Positions 12,366 through 24,830 of a stretch of DNA of 64,000 nt are shown piece after piece. Source of the DNA: Nymphaea colorata. Its lineage: Eukaryota > Streptophyta > Magnoliopsida > Nymphaeales > Nymphaeaceae. Numbering within the stretch: the stretch's first letter is position 1; each line of letters opens with the position of its first letter. The position numbers were made by a program, and so were the translations under genes. The stretch is from NCBI RefSeq assembly GCF_008831285.2, contig NC_045142.1:4161501-4225500 (forward strand), written 5' to 3'. The notes beneath the pieces are model-generated. The model worked only from the letters and a program-made list of their open reading frames with translations, ran no database searches and had not been told where the DNA came from.

Positions 12366-13213
12366 AACTTGTCAATATATTTTTTTTTCATTTGAGAAAT
12401 AAATTTCTGAAAGTTTATTTCTCAGTCATCACACGTTACCTTAGTTATTCAGTTTCTTGAGATTGCTGCTTCATGGACTTTCACATTCTTTTTTTCTCAT
12501 TTCTGATGAATAAGATTTAGCTTGGTTAAACATTACGTTATTGAAGCTATTCAATTTCTTGAGGTTACTGGTTCGAGGACAAAACATTTTCTTTTTTCTC
12601 ATTTTTTTGATGAATATGATTTATCTTAATTAAACATTTTCTGATTCTAAATACTTTTTTGATGATAATTTTTTTTAGAGTTTTCCCTTTCGAAGACCTG
12701 GTTTGGGAATTTATTGAGCTTTTTTTAATGATGCTTGGAGCTTGTGGTGATAACTTTTACTACATCCTTAAATGTCCATCCAATATGTGTTGTCATTTTT
12801 TTTATTTATATTACGTGCACATTGTTAATTAGATTTAAAAGTTAACTGAAGTTATTCATTTTCCTGATATTACTACTTTAAGAGCTTCACGTCTTATTTT
12901 TCTCATTTTTAAATGCTTTTGTATGATGAGTTTGTTTGAAGTTTTTCAGTTTAAGATATGGTTTGGGGTTCTATGAAGCTTTTGTACCTAACTTTTTACT
13001 ATATCTTTAACATCAATGAAAGATATGGTGTCATTTCTTCTATTCATTACATGATTATACATTTTTGTCAAATTTTATGTTCTACTTCAATTTGTTTTGT
13101 ATGATTATATATTCTTAGGTTTTTAAAAAGTTAAAAGGTTATTTATCTTATATTGACATACTCTTATCATTATCATTTTTTTTTTCAAGACTTGTTATTG
13201 ACATATTCTTGTT
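12366..13213 (+). repeat. Linker block U, copy 1
   Basis: This AT-rich block follows the polypyrimidine array and begins near TTATTTCTCAGTCATCAC. It is a diverged relative of the second half of the long 1.2-kb unit and is repeated at 18603-19430. No coding signal is seen. Confidence 0.75.
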
Positions 13214-15364
13214 CAGGGTTCCTTGTAGTATGTACTCCTTGCTGAACAATTAATGCTTCACTATTGACTCCGTTGAGTATTTGATTTAAGGAGAATAATA
13301 TTGATGAGCGGGCATGGGGATTCAACAGGTTGGTTGACCTTATTATCATGTCATTATAGGTTATTCTTGTCTTGCCAGTCACTTGCACAATGTTTCTCTT
13401 CAATACTAATTTGGGGGCTTTATTATTTTGTTACTTTGCATGTTATTGAAGAAAAGGCTTCCTATGATGTGCTTGTTCATTGGGACATGCAGGGAGCAGC
13501 GTATGATGTTGCATCATTACTAATAATGCAGTGCCTAGCTTGTCACTCTCTTCTTATGTTTTCTCCTCTTTTCATTCTTTTATTATCGGATGAGTGCATA
13601 GCACAAATTTGTGACTGTATTGATGTGGTTAAGATTTTCTTACTGCATTACTCTAGTTATTCAGTTTCTTGGGATTGCTGCTTCTTGGATGCCTCACACT
13701 TTTTTTTTTATCATTTCTGATAAATAAGATTTATCTTGGTTAAACATCACATTACCGAAGCTATTCAATTTCTTGAGATTACTGGTTCGTGGACAAAACA
13801 TTTTCTTTTTTCTCATTTTTTTGATGAATATGATTTAATGGGAATTTATTGGTCTTTTTTAATGATGCTTGGAGCTTGTAGTGATAACTTTTACTACATC
13901 CTTAAATGTCCATCAAATATGTGTTGTCATTTATTTTTTATTTATATTACGTGCACATTGTTAATTAGATTTTAAAGTTTACTCAAGTTATTCATTTTCC
14001 TGATATTACTACTTTAAGAGCTTCACGTCTTCTTTTCCTCATTTTTTCTCCTGATATTTTTTATGAAGCTTTTGTACCTAACTTTTTACTATATGTTTAA
14101 CATCAATAAAAGATATGATGTCATTTCTTCTACTGATTACGTGATCATACATTTTTGTCAAATTTTGTGTTCTACTTCAATTTGTTTTGTATGATTATAT
14201 ATTCTTAGGTTTTTAAAAAGTTAAAAGGTTATTTATCTTATATTGACATACTCTTATCATTATCATTTTTTTTTTTGAAGACTTGTTATTGACATATTCT
14301 TGTTCAGGGTTCCTTGTAGTATGTACTCCTTGCTGAACAATTAATGCTTCACTATTGACTCCGTTGAGTATTTGATTTAAGGAGAATAATATTGATGAGC
14401 GGGCATGGGGATTCAACAGGTTGGTTGACCTTATTATCATGTCATTATAGGTTATTCCTTTTTTGCCAGTCACTTGCACAATGTTTCTCTTCAATACTAA
14501 TTTAGGGGGGCTTTATTATTTTGTTACTTTGCATGTTATTGAAGAAAAGGCTTCCTATGATGTGCTTGTTCATTGGGACAAGCAGGGAGCAGCGTGTGAT
14601 GTTGCATCATTACTAATAATGCAGTGCCTAGCTTGTCACTCTCTTATGTTTTCTCCTCTTTTCATTCTTTTATTATCGGATGAGTGCATAACACAAATTT
14701 GTGACTGTATTGATGTGGTTAAGATTTTCTTACTGCATTACTCTAGTTATTCAGTTTCTTGGGAGTGCTGCTTCTTGGATGCCTCACACTTTTTTTTTTA
14801 TCATTTCTGATAAATAAGATTTATCTTGGTTAAACATCACATTACTGAAGCTATTCAATTTCTTGAGTTTACTGGTTCGTGGACAAAACATTTTCTTTTT
14901 TCTCATTTTTTTGATGAATATGATCTAATGGGGAGCTTGTAGTGATAACTTTTACTACATCCTTAAATGTCCATCAAATATGTGTTGTCATTTATTTTTT
15001 ATTTATATTACGTGCACATTGTTAATTAGATTTTAAAGTTTACTCAAGTTATTCATTTTCCTGATATTACTACTTTAAGAGCTTCACGTCTTCTTTTCCT
15101 CATTTTTTCTCCTGATATTTTTTATGAAGCTTTTGTACCTAACTTTTTACTATATGTTTAACATCAATAAAAGATATGATGTCATTTCTTCTGCTGATTA
15201 CGTGATCATACATTTTTGTCAAATTTTGTGTTCTACTTCAATTTGTTTTGTATGATTATATATTCTTAGGTTTTTCAAAAGTTAAAAGGTTATTTATCTT
15301 ATGTTGACATACTCTTATCATTATCATTTTTTTTTTCAAGACTTGTTATTGACATATTCTTGTT
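13214..15364 (+). repeat. 1,090-bp units, copies 7 and 8
   Basis: Two units start at 13214 and 14305 (1091 and 1060 bp). Copy 7 matches the first copy of the upstream array, including the 139-codon variant frame. Copy 8 carries the same 30-bp deletion as the copy at 8040. The order of variants parallels the first array, so this pair was probably made by block duplication rather than independent expansion. Confidence 0.9.
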
Positions 15365-18300
15365 CAGGGTTCCTTGTAGTATGTACTCCTTGCTGAACAA
15401 TTAATGCTTCACTATTGACTCCGTTGAGTATTTGATTTAAGGAGAATAATATTGATGAGTGGGCATGGGGATTCAGCAGGTTGGTTGACCTTATTATCAT
15501 GTCATTATAGGTTATTCTTGTTTTGCCAGTCACTTGCACAATGTTTCTCTTCAATACTAATTTAGGGGGGCTTTATTATTTTGTTACTTTGCATGTTATT
15601 GAAGAAAAGGCTTCCTATGATGTGCTTGTTCGTTGGGACAAGCAGGGAGCAGCGTGTGATGTTGCATCATTACTCATAATGCAGTGCCTAGCTTGTCACT
15701 CTCTTATGCTTTCTCCTCTTTTCATTCTTTTATTATCGGATGAGTGCATAACACAAATTTGCGACTGTATTGATGTGGTTAAGATTTTCTTACTGCATTA
15801 CTCTAGTTATTCAGTTTCTTGGGATTGCTGCTTCTTGGATGCCTCACACTTTTTTTTTATCATTTCTGATAAGTAAGATTTATCTTGGTTAAACATTACA
15901 TTACTGAAGCTATTCAATTTCTTGAGATTAGTGGTTCGTGGGTAAAACATTTTCTTTTTTCTCATTTTTTTTGATGAATATGATTTATCTTAATTAAACA
16001 TTTTCTGACTCTCAATACTTTTTGATGATAATTTTTTTTAGAGTTTTCCATTTTGAAGACCTGGTTTGGAAATTTATTGAGCTTTTTTTAATGATGCTTG
16101 GAGCTTGTGGCGATAACTTTTACTACATCCTTAAATGTCCATCAAATATGTGTTGTCATTTATTTTTTATTTAAATTACGTGCACATTGTTAATTAGATT
16201 TAAAAGTTTACTCAAATTATTCATTTTCCTCATATTACTACTTTAAGAGCTTCACGTCTTCTTTTTCTCATTTTTTATGAAGATGATTTATCTCAATTAA
16301 AGAATTTCTGATTGTAAATGTTTTTGAATGCTGAGTTTGTTTGAAGTTTTTCATTTTAGGATATGGTTTGGGGATCTATGAAGCTTTTGTACCTAACTTT
16401 TACTATATCTTTAACATCAATAAAAAAGATGATGTCATTTCTTCTATTGATTACTTGATTATACATTTTTGTCAAGTTTTGTGTACTACTTCAATTTGTT
16501 TTGTATGATTATATATTGTTGGGTTTTTTAAAAGTTAAAAGGTTATATATTGACATACTCTATCCATTGTCCTTTTTTTTTTTTCAAGACTTGTTATTGA
16601 GCTCTTTGATTTGCATATCTTTTGATTTTGTGAATAGCTCATTTATGATTTTTTTTTTGATATGTTGAAACATGTTGGGCTTTAGACAACGGTTTAAATA
16701 TAAACTTTTATTAGACATGATAGTTTTTTTAATTCATGTTAGACAAGTATTAACTTTCTGAGAAATTCATGTTAAATGTTTTTTATGATAAATTTATTGT
16801 TAGTCCTTACTTTTCTCTCTCCAAAGTTATTTATAGACTTGTCTCTTTATAATATTTACTAAGTTTGACTTCATGATTTCTTCTACAAGTTAGGTATTAT
16901 TTTATTTTTTGTTTAAATTTTTTACAATTTATTGTTGTATTTGTTGAATATGTTCAAATATATAACAATCATATTCAACCCTTCTTTTAGTCTCTAGAGA
17001 TTCATAGGCTTAGTTGATTACAACGTCATCACCACACACCCATGAGACAGGGTGCTATTTCCTTTTTTTAAAATTATTTCATATTTGATAATAAGTGTGT
17101 TCTGGTAACTTTTTGCTATTTATGGCTGTTTAATGAGACCATATCTCACGAAAATCTATTATATTCTTTTATGTTGTCATTTGATGAGTAGTTCTTGTCA
17201 TCAGTTTAATTAGTTTTTTATAAATAAGTGAATATGATAATGTGCAGATTTCTCGTTTATTGTAGTTGAGGATGACGATCGAGACCGACCGGTCAAATAA
17301 AAGGGTAGATTTTAGACAAGCTCATTTAATTCATTTGAGCTGTCTCCTGACTCAAACACGGCCCAAGACTTATGTTACCAGCAGGGTCTTCAATGTAGTT
17401 GAACATGGCGAGAAAAGGGTCATAGGTATGGATCGGGTCTCTTTTCAGCAGGGTCCCTTCTTCCTCCCTTGCTCACTTCCTCCTACGCCTCCCTTCTTCT
17501 ACCTTGCTCCTTCTTCCTCCCTCGCTCCCTTCTTCCTACGCCTCCCTTCTTAGGACCCTTCTTCTTCCTTCGCTGCCTCCCTTCTTCCTCCCTCGCTCCC
17601 TTCTTCCTGCGCCTCCCTTCTTCTTCCTCCGCTGCCTCCCTTCTTCCTCCCTCTGCCTCCCTTCTTCCTCCCTCGCTCCCTTCTTCCTCCCTCGCTCGCT
17701 TCTTCCTGCGCTTCCCTTCTTCCTCCCTTTTTCTTCCTCCACTACCCCCCTTCTGCTGCCTCCCTTCTTCCTCCGCTGCCTTCCTTCTTCCTGCGCTTCC
17801 CTTCTTCCTCCCTCCCTTCTTCCTTCCTCCCTCCCTTCTTCCTCCCTCGCTCCCTTCTTCCTGCGCCTCCCTTCTTCTTCCTCCGCTGCCTCCCTTCTTC
17901 CTCCCTCGCTCCTTTCCTCCTCCCTTTTTCTTCCTCCACTACCCCCTTCTTCCTCCCTTCTTCCTCTGCCTCCCTTCTTCCTCCACTGCCTCCCTTCTTC
18001 CTCTGCCTCCCTTCTTCCTCCGCTGCCTCCCTTCTTCCTCCCTCCGCCTCCCTTCTACCTCCCTCGCTCCCTTCTTCCTGCGCCTCCTTTCTTCTTCCTC
18101 CGCTGCCTCCCTTCTTCCTCTCTCCTTCTTCCTCCCTTGCTGCCTTCTTCCTGCGCCTCCCTTCTTCTTCCTCCGTTGGCTCCCTTCTTCCTTCCTCCTT
18201 CTTCCTCGGCCTTCCTTCTTCCTCCCTCCCTACCTCCTTCTTCCTCCGCCTCCCTTCTTCCTCTCTCACTCCCTTCTTCCTCTGCCTCCCTCCCTCCCTT

Positions 18301-19430
18301 CTTCCTGTGCTTCCCTTCTTCTTCCTCCGCTGCCTCCCTTCTTCCTCCCTCGCTCCCTTCTTTCTCCTCCACTGTTTCCTTCTTCTTCTGCCTCCCTTCG
18401 TCGCTCGCTCCCTTCTGCCTCCCTCCTTCCCTTCTTCCTTCCTCGCTCCCTTCCGCCTCCCTTTTTCCTTCATCGCTCCCTTCTTCCTCCTCCCGCCTTC
18501 CCTTCTTTCTCTGCCTGCCGTTCCTCGTCGCTCCCTTCTTCCTCCCTCGCTCTCTTCTTCCTCCACCTCCCTTCTTCCTCCCTTGCTCCCTTCTTCCCCT
18601 TAACTTGTCAAGATATTTTTTTTTCATCTGAGAAATAAATTTCTGAAAGTTTATTTCTCAGTCATCACACGTTACCTTAGTTATTCAGTTTCTTGAGATT
18701 GCTGCTTCATGGACTTTCACATTCTTTTTTTCTCATTTCTGATGAATAAGATTTAGCTTGGTTAAACATTACGTTATTGAAGCTATTCAATTTCTTGAGG
18801 TTACTGGTTCGAGGACAAAACATTTTCTTTTTTCTCATTTTTTTGATGAATATGATTTATCTTAATTAAACATTTTCTGATTCTAAATACTTTTTTGATG
18901 ATAATTTTTTTTAGAGTTTTCCCTTTCGAAGACCTGGTTTGGGAATTTATTGAGCTTTTTTTAATGATGCTTGGAGTTTGTGGTGATAACTTTTACTACA
19001 TCCTTAAATGTCCATCCAATATGTGTTGTCATTTTTTTTATTTATATTACGTGCACATTGTTAATTAGATTTAAAAGTTAACTGAAGTTATTCATTTTCC
19101 TGATATTACTACTTTAAGAACTTCACGTCTTATTTTTATCATTTTTAAATGCTTTTGTATGATGAGTTTGTTTGAAGTTTTTCAATTTAAGATATGGTTT
19201 GGGGTTGGTTCTATGAAGCTTTTGTACCTAACTTTTTACTATATCTTTAACATCAATGAAAGATATGGTGTCATTTCTTCTATTCATTACATGATTATAC
19301 ATTTTTGTCAAATTTTATGTACTACTTCAATTTGTTTTGTATGATTATATATTCTTAGGTTTTTAAAAAGTTAAAAGGTTATTTATCTTATATTGACATA
19401 CTCTTATCATTATCTTTTTTTTTTCAAGAC
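15365..19430 (+). repeat. Super-repeat unit 2 (partial)
   Basis: This is a near-identical copy of 9101-13190: a long 1.2-kb unit (15365-16580), tail T (16581-17451), polypyrimidine array S2 (17452-18602) and linker U (18603-19430). It lacks the two 1,090-bp units that end super-repeat 1. Confidence 0.87.
17452..18602. repeat. Polypyrimidine minisatellite S2
   Basis: This is the second TTCCTCC-rich array, with the same edges as S1 (it starts after CAGCAGGGTCCC and ends at CCTTAACTTGTCAA). It is about 44 bp shorter through loss of internal units near 17650 and 17940-18010, plus small gains. Open frames in it are compositional artefacts. Confidence 0.92.
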
Positions 19431-20280
19431 TTGTTATTGAGCTATTTGATTTGCATATCTTTTGTTTTTGTGAATAGCTCATTTATGATTTTTTTTTTTA
19501 CTCAGGTTTATGATGTTGGGCTTTAGATGACGTTTTAAATATAAACTTTTATTAGACATGATAGTTTTTTTAATTCATGTCAGACAAGGATTAACTTGCT
19601 AAGAAATCTTTTCATGTTAAATGTTTTTTATGATAAATTTATTGTTAGTTCTTACTTTTCTCTCTCAAAAGTTATTTATAGACTTGTCTCTTTATAATAT
19701 TTACCAAGTTTGACTTCATGATTTCTTCTACAAGTTAGGTATTATTTTATTTTTTGTTTAAATTTTTTACAATTTAGTGATGTATTTGTTGAATATGTTC
19801 AAATATATAACAATCATATTCAACCCTTCTTTTAGTCCCTAGAGATTCTATATAGGCTTGGTTGATTACAACGTCATCACCACACACCCATGGGACAGGG
19901 TGCTATTTCCTTTTTTTAAACTTATTTCATATTTGATAATAAGTGTGTTCTGGTAACTTTTTGCTATTTATGGCTGTTTAATGAGACCATATCTCACGAA
20001 AATCTATTATATTCTTTTATGTTGTCATTTGATGAGTAGTTCTTGTCATCAGTTTAATTAGTTTTTTATAAATAAGTGAATATGATAATGTGCAGATTTC
20101 TCGTTTATTGTAGTTGGGGATGACGATCGAGACCGACCGATCAAATAAAAGGGTAGATTTTAGACAAGCTCATTTAATTCATTTGAGCTGTCTCCTGACT
20201 CAAACACGGCCCAAGACTTATGTTACCAGCAGAGTCTTGAATGTAGTTGAACATGGCGAGAAAAGGGTCATAGGTATGTT
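19431..20280 (+). repeat. Tail block T, copy 3
   Basis: This is the third tail, more diverged than copies 1 and 2 (for example TTATGATGTTGGGCTTTAGATGACG). Unlike the other two it continues into exon-like block A2 rather than into a polypyrimidine array. This suggests that tail plus block A is the original order and that the polypyrimidine array replaced block A in the two super-repeats. Confidence 0.75.
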
Positions 20281-22466
20281 ACCCACACTTTCTATGGCGT
20301 TTGATCTGCTAAGAAAGAAAGCCGGTGGGTATCAAATGCGCCATAAAGTTTCTTCGAGTCCACATCGGTTTTTAAAAAAAAAAAACAAAAAAAGTCAGTC
20401 GCTATTTTCTCCAATGATTTTCTTCTTGTTGCCCGTTAGGTCTGGCAAATTCCCACCCTTCTTTCTCCATGATCGTTTCTTGCTCCACCATTGAGCTCTT
20501 TGGGCAGCATATCTTTCTTTTAATGGCAGGAGTTCGTTCACGGGGCGGAGCCATCGGATGTCAATGGGTGACAATGGTGATGCAATCGGATGATGGGGAT
20601 GAGGATTTCTTGCAAGAATGCCCTGTGAAAGATGTAGAGTTTCTTATTGTTCTCTCGTTCCTTTCGTTTATTTTCTTGTCGTTCACTGCGTTTTCTTTTT
20701 GCAGATTGAGGGCATATCAATGCTCCTTTGTACATTGTCGCAGTGGTGTTAATGAATGGGCAGTGGTGGTGGAGATGATTAAGTGCCATTGAGATCAAGA
20801 TCGAGATAGATTGAGATAGAAACAGGGAGATGAATGGCGGCGAACGAATCAGCTGTCGGAGATATTGAGATAGATTGAGATAGAAACAGGGAGATTAATG
20901 GCTGCGAACGAATCAGCTGTCGGAGATTAATCTTCAGAATATCGTCCGGATGCATGACGTTATTGAGGTGAGCATGGATGGGCCAGTGATTCCGTTGTCC
21001 TTCTTCGTTTCTTTTGTTTTGTTGCAGTAAAATTGAGTGTTTCTTCTTTGTTCTCCATGTTTTCTTTTTGCAGATTGAGGCATATCAATGCTCCTTTGGA
21101 CATTGTTGCAGTGGTGTTATTGAATGGGCATTGGTGGTGGAGATGAAAAGTGCCATTGAGATGAAGATCGAGATAGAAACAGGGAGATTCATGACGGCAA
21201 ACGAATAAGCAGTTGGAGATTAATCATCAGAATATCGTCTGGATGCATGTTGTTATTAAGGTGAGTTCAGATGGGCCACCGATTCCACTCTTTCTTAGTT
21301 TGTTTTGTTTTATTGGAGTAAAATTTTGAGTGTTTCTTCTTTGTCATGGTTAGTAGATGAAATGTGAGGATGGTGCGTGATTGGTAAAATAGTTTGGGAT
21401 GTGTTCATTCGTTGTTGTTTGGCTTTCTCATAGAAGAATTGTTATTGGTTTTTGAGATGTCACTCAGAGTTGAATAATGAGCGTGTGATTAGGTGGCTGC
21501 AAGCAGCAGGGATTGAATTTCTTTTGGTATAACTGTCATGCTTGTTTAAGGATGATTACAAATAGCACAATGTGGTTGTGGGTTTTGTGAAATACCTGAT
21601 CGCTAGATTGAGGATGAATGTTCTCGTTAGAGATTTTATTATGAAACGAGACTCTGGCTTTTGGAAATCAACAACTTGCAATGAAGGCCTTCATTTGGTG
21701 TTGTATTGTCCAAAGATGAAGACGAATGAATGGAAGTTCTTGCTTAGGTTTGTCGTTGAACACATCTCTGTTCTCTTTTTTACTGTTTCCATTTTCTGCT
21801 TTATGTGTTGCATATGAAAATGGCATTGAACTTTGTAAACACGATGGGTTCAAAAGATCTGAAGCAGTTTTTGTTTTACAATGTTGATTTCAGTATTATA
21901 TAATCTTTTGCAGACACAGACTTAAGTTGAGTAACAAAGGATATTTGCCAATGTGAGTATGAAATAAAAGAAAAAGAAAATTGGTTTGATTCAGGGTTAA
22001 TTTTGTTCTTGAATATGGACTTATAATGTTCTTGTTCAGGGTTCCTTGTAGTAAGTACTCCTTGCTAAACAATTAATATTTCACTGTTGACTCTGTTGAG
22101 TATTTGATTTAAGGAGAAGAATATTTGTGAGCGGGCATGGGGATTCAACAGATTGGTTGACTTTATTATTGAATCTCATTGTAGGTTATCCTTGTTTTGC
22201 CAGTTACTTGCACAACGTTTCGTTTCAATACTTATTTGGGGGGCTTTATTGTTTTGTTACTTTTCATGTTGTTGAAAGAAAAGCTTCCTATAATGTGCTT
22301 GTTTATTGGGACAAGTAGGGGGCAGAGTGTGATGTTGCATCATACTAATAATAATGATGCAGTGCTTATGCTTTCTCCTCTTTTCATTCTTTTATTATTG
22401 GATGAGTGAATGACACACATTTGTGACTGTATTGATGTAGTTAAGATTTTCTTACTGCATCACTTT
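20281..22466 (+). repeat. Repeat block A, copy 2, with a single half 1,090-bp unit
   Basis: This copy is collinear with 890-3900. Exon-like units sit at 20705-20967 (with an internal duplication of about 58 bp) and 21074-21260. Both are preceded by TTTTTGCAG and followed by GTGAG. The GFVKYLIARLRMNV-type frame lies near 21580-21620, and a half-copy of the 1,090-bp unit at 22030-22466. Only two exon-like units and one 1,090-type unit are present, so this is the best view of the un-amplified arrangement. No intact product is claimed. Confidence 0.72.
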
Positions 22467-22655
22467 AGGAAACGTTTGTCGGGCTGGAAATTCAGGGTAG
22501 CACAGGAAATTTATTTCAAAGTTTTAAAATTTTTCCAGTTTATCAAACATGGAAAAAATTTTTGACTGTTGGGGCTGGAAACGAAAATATATTTTTGGAA
22601 AAATTTTTCCAGCTGAGTGCTGGAAAAGTTTTTCCGGTTTTTTTTTTTGACCGTT
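22467..22655. other. AT-rich junction with a perfect 14-bp palindrome
   Basis: This stretch separates block A2 from the third polypyrimidine array. It has several GGAAA...TTTCC inverted words, including the perfect palindrome GGAAAAATTTTTCC at 22597-22610, and repeated GGGCTGGAAA words. It could be a MITE remnant, but no paired termini or target duplication were found. Confidence 0.35.
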
Positions 22656-24140
22656 ACCTCTGCTGCCTCCCTCATTCCCTTCTTCCTGCGCCTCCTTTCT
22701 TCTTCCACCGCTGCCTCCCTCCTTCCTTCTTCCCCCCTCGCTCCCTTCTTCCTGTCTTCCTCCGATGCCTCCCTTCTTCCTCCCTCGCTCCCTTCTTCCT
22801 GCGCCTCCCTTCTTCCTCCTCCGCTGCCTCCTTTGTTCTTGTGCTTCCCTTCTTCCTCCCTACTTCTTCCTTCGCTGCCTCCCCTCTTCCTCCCTCCTTC
22901 TTCCTCCGCCTCCCTTCTTCCTCCCTCCTTCTTCCTCCCTCTCTCCCTTCTTCCTGCCTTCCTCCATTCTTCTTCCTCCGCTGCCTCCCTTCTTCCTCCT
23001 CCCTTCTTCCATTGCTTCCCTTCTTCCTCTGACGCCTCCCTTCTTCCTTCCTCCTTCCTCCCTCGCTCCCTTCTTCCTACGCCTCCCTTCTTAGGACCCT
23101 TCTTCTTCCTCCGCTGCCTCCTTTCTTCCTCCCTTCTTCCTACCTCGCTTCTTTCTCCGCTGCCTCCCTTCTTCCTCCCTCGCTCCCTTGTTCCTGCGCC
23201 TCCCCTTCTTCCTCACTGCCTTCCTTCTTCCTGCGCCTCCCTTCTTCCTCCCTCCATCTTCCTGCGCCTCCCTTCTTCCTCCCTTCTTCTTCCTCCACTG
23301 CTCCCTTCTTCCTGCGCCTCCCTTCTTCTTCCTCCCTCGCTCCCTTCTTCCTGCGCCTCCATTCTTCCTCCTTCGCTCCCTTCTTCTTCCTCCCTCGCTC
23401 CCCTCTTTCTCCCTAATTCTTCCACCGCTGCCTCCCTTCTTCCTGTCTTCCTCAATTCTTCTTCCTCTGCTGCCTCCCTTCTTCCTGCGCCTCCCTTCTT
23501 CTTCCTCCATTGCCTCCCTTCTTCCTTCCTCCCTCGCTCCCTTCCTTCCTCCCTCGCTCCCTTCTTCCTATGCCTCCCTTCTTCTTCTTGCTGCCTCCTT
23601 TCTTCCTCCGCATCCCTTCTTCCTACCTCGCTTCATTCTTCCTGCCCCTCCCTTCTTCCCTTCTTCTTCCTCCGGGGCAGCTGCCCCCCTTCTTCTTGTG
23701 CCTCCCTTCTTCTTCCTCCTTCGCTCCCCTCTTCCTCCCTCGCTCCCTTCTTCTTCCTCCGCTGCCTCCCTTCTCCCTCGCTCCATCTTCCTCCCTTCTC
23801 CCTCGCTCCCTCGCTCCCTCGCTCCTGCACCTCCATTCTTCTTCCTCCCTTGCTCCCTTCTTCCTGCGCCTCCCCCCTTCTTCCTCCCTGCTTCGTCCTT
23901 CGCCTCCCTTCCTCTGTTGCCTCCCTTCTTCGTCCGCTACGTCCCTTCTTCCTGTGCCTCCCTTATTCCTCCTTTCTTTTTCCTCCCTCATTCTTCCTCC
24001 TTTCTTTTTCCTCCCTTCTTCTTCCTCCTCCGCTGCGTCCCTTCTTCCTCCCTCCTTCTTCCTCCGCCCCCTTCTTCTTCCCTCGATCCCTTCTTCCTGT
24101 GCCTCCCTTCTTCCTCCTCCCTCCTTCTCTTCTTCCTTCC
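22656..24140. repeat. Polypyrimidine minisatellite S3
   Basis: This is the longest TTCCTCC-rich array, at about 1.49 kb. Its unit order differs from S1 and S2 and it has different flanks, although it shares a GCCTCCCTTCTTAGGACCC interruption (about 23080) with S1 (near 11275) and S2. It joins directly to GC-rich repetitive DNA at 24141. The frames of up to 523 codons inside are repeat-derived and not called. Confidence 0.92.
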
Positions 24141-24736
24141 TCGCTCGTTGCTCATGCTCTTTCGACTGCACTTGGCCAAGATTGCTAGGCGCTCTTGACC
24201 TCCTGCCGCTACGGCTGCCTCTTCTATCGCATGGCGTGCCTGATCCTACATATCCTAGACGATAGGAGCCCCTCTTGGTTGCCCTGACATAGTAAGCAGG
24301 GCTCAGGGCTCTCAGGGTCCTCTTGACTATGCCTATGCACCCCATCTCGGCTTAGGCCATGGTCTTCCTATGGTTGTTGTGTCGGAGGCCTAGCATCGGC
24401 GAGGGAGAGGCTTTCTCTTGCTTGGGCAGTCTTGGCGGGCGCCTGGCCAATGTTATTGGGCGGTCTCAGCTGCACCAGGCCGAGATTGTTGGGCGCTCTC
24501 GGCCGATGCTCTCCTACCATTGCAGCTGCTGTGCTCTGTTGGCGTTGGGGTGGGTCCTCTTTCATCGCATGGCGTGCTTGACCCTTTAGAGGCCCTAGCT
24601 GATAGGGGCTGGCTGCGGCCTCTTGGTGGATTTGGCCACAACACGATTGCGACCGGGTCATGATGCGAGGCAGGCCACACTGCCGGGCGTGCCTCTTGGA
24701 TGCCCCGACATAGCCAGCAGGGTTTCAACTCTGGAT

Positions 24737-24830
24737 ACTGTGCCTATGCCCCCCATGTTGGCTTGGGCCAAGGTCTTCCTGTGGATACTGTGCCCATGCG
24801 CCCCATGTTGGCTTGGGCAAAGGTCTTCCT
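24737..24830. repeat. Tandem duplication of about 48 bp
   Basis: Two adjacent near-identical segments contain GGATACTGTGCC(T/C)ATGC and CCCCATGTTGGCTTGGGC followed by AAGGTCTTCCT. They differ at a few positions. Confidence 0.75.

Larger units (their letters stand above)
9101..15364 (+). repeat. Super-repeat unit 1 (about 6.26 kb)
   Basis: This block holds in order: a long 1.2-kb unit, a tail (10310-11170), a polypyrimidine array (11171-12365), a linker (12366-13213) and two more 1,090-bp-type units (13214, 14305). The sequence from 15365 repeats the first four parts with near identity; the offset is 6264 at 9101 and 6272 at 10994. The offset falls to about 6239 after the polypyrimidine array because that array is shorter in the second copy. 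The second super-repeat stops at about 19430, where the linker runs straight into a third tail copy instead of into 1,090-bp units. Confidence 0.88.

Noticed and set aside
11197-12402. Open frames of 300-400 codons on both strands in S1 (and similar ones in S2 and S3, up to 523 codons)
   Set aside because: They exist only because the TTCCTCC repeat lacks stop codons. Composition is extreme (Leu/Pro/Ser or Glu/Arg/Gly/Lys), all frames are open at once, and no domain is visible.
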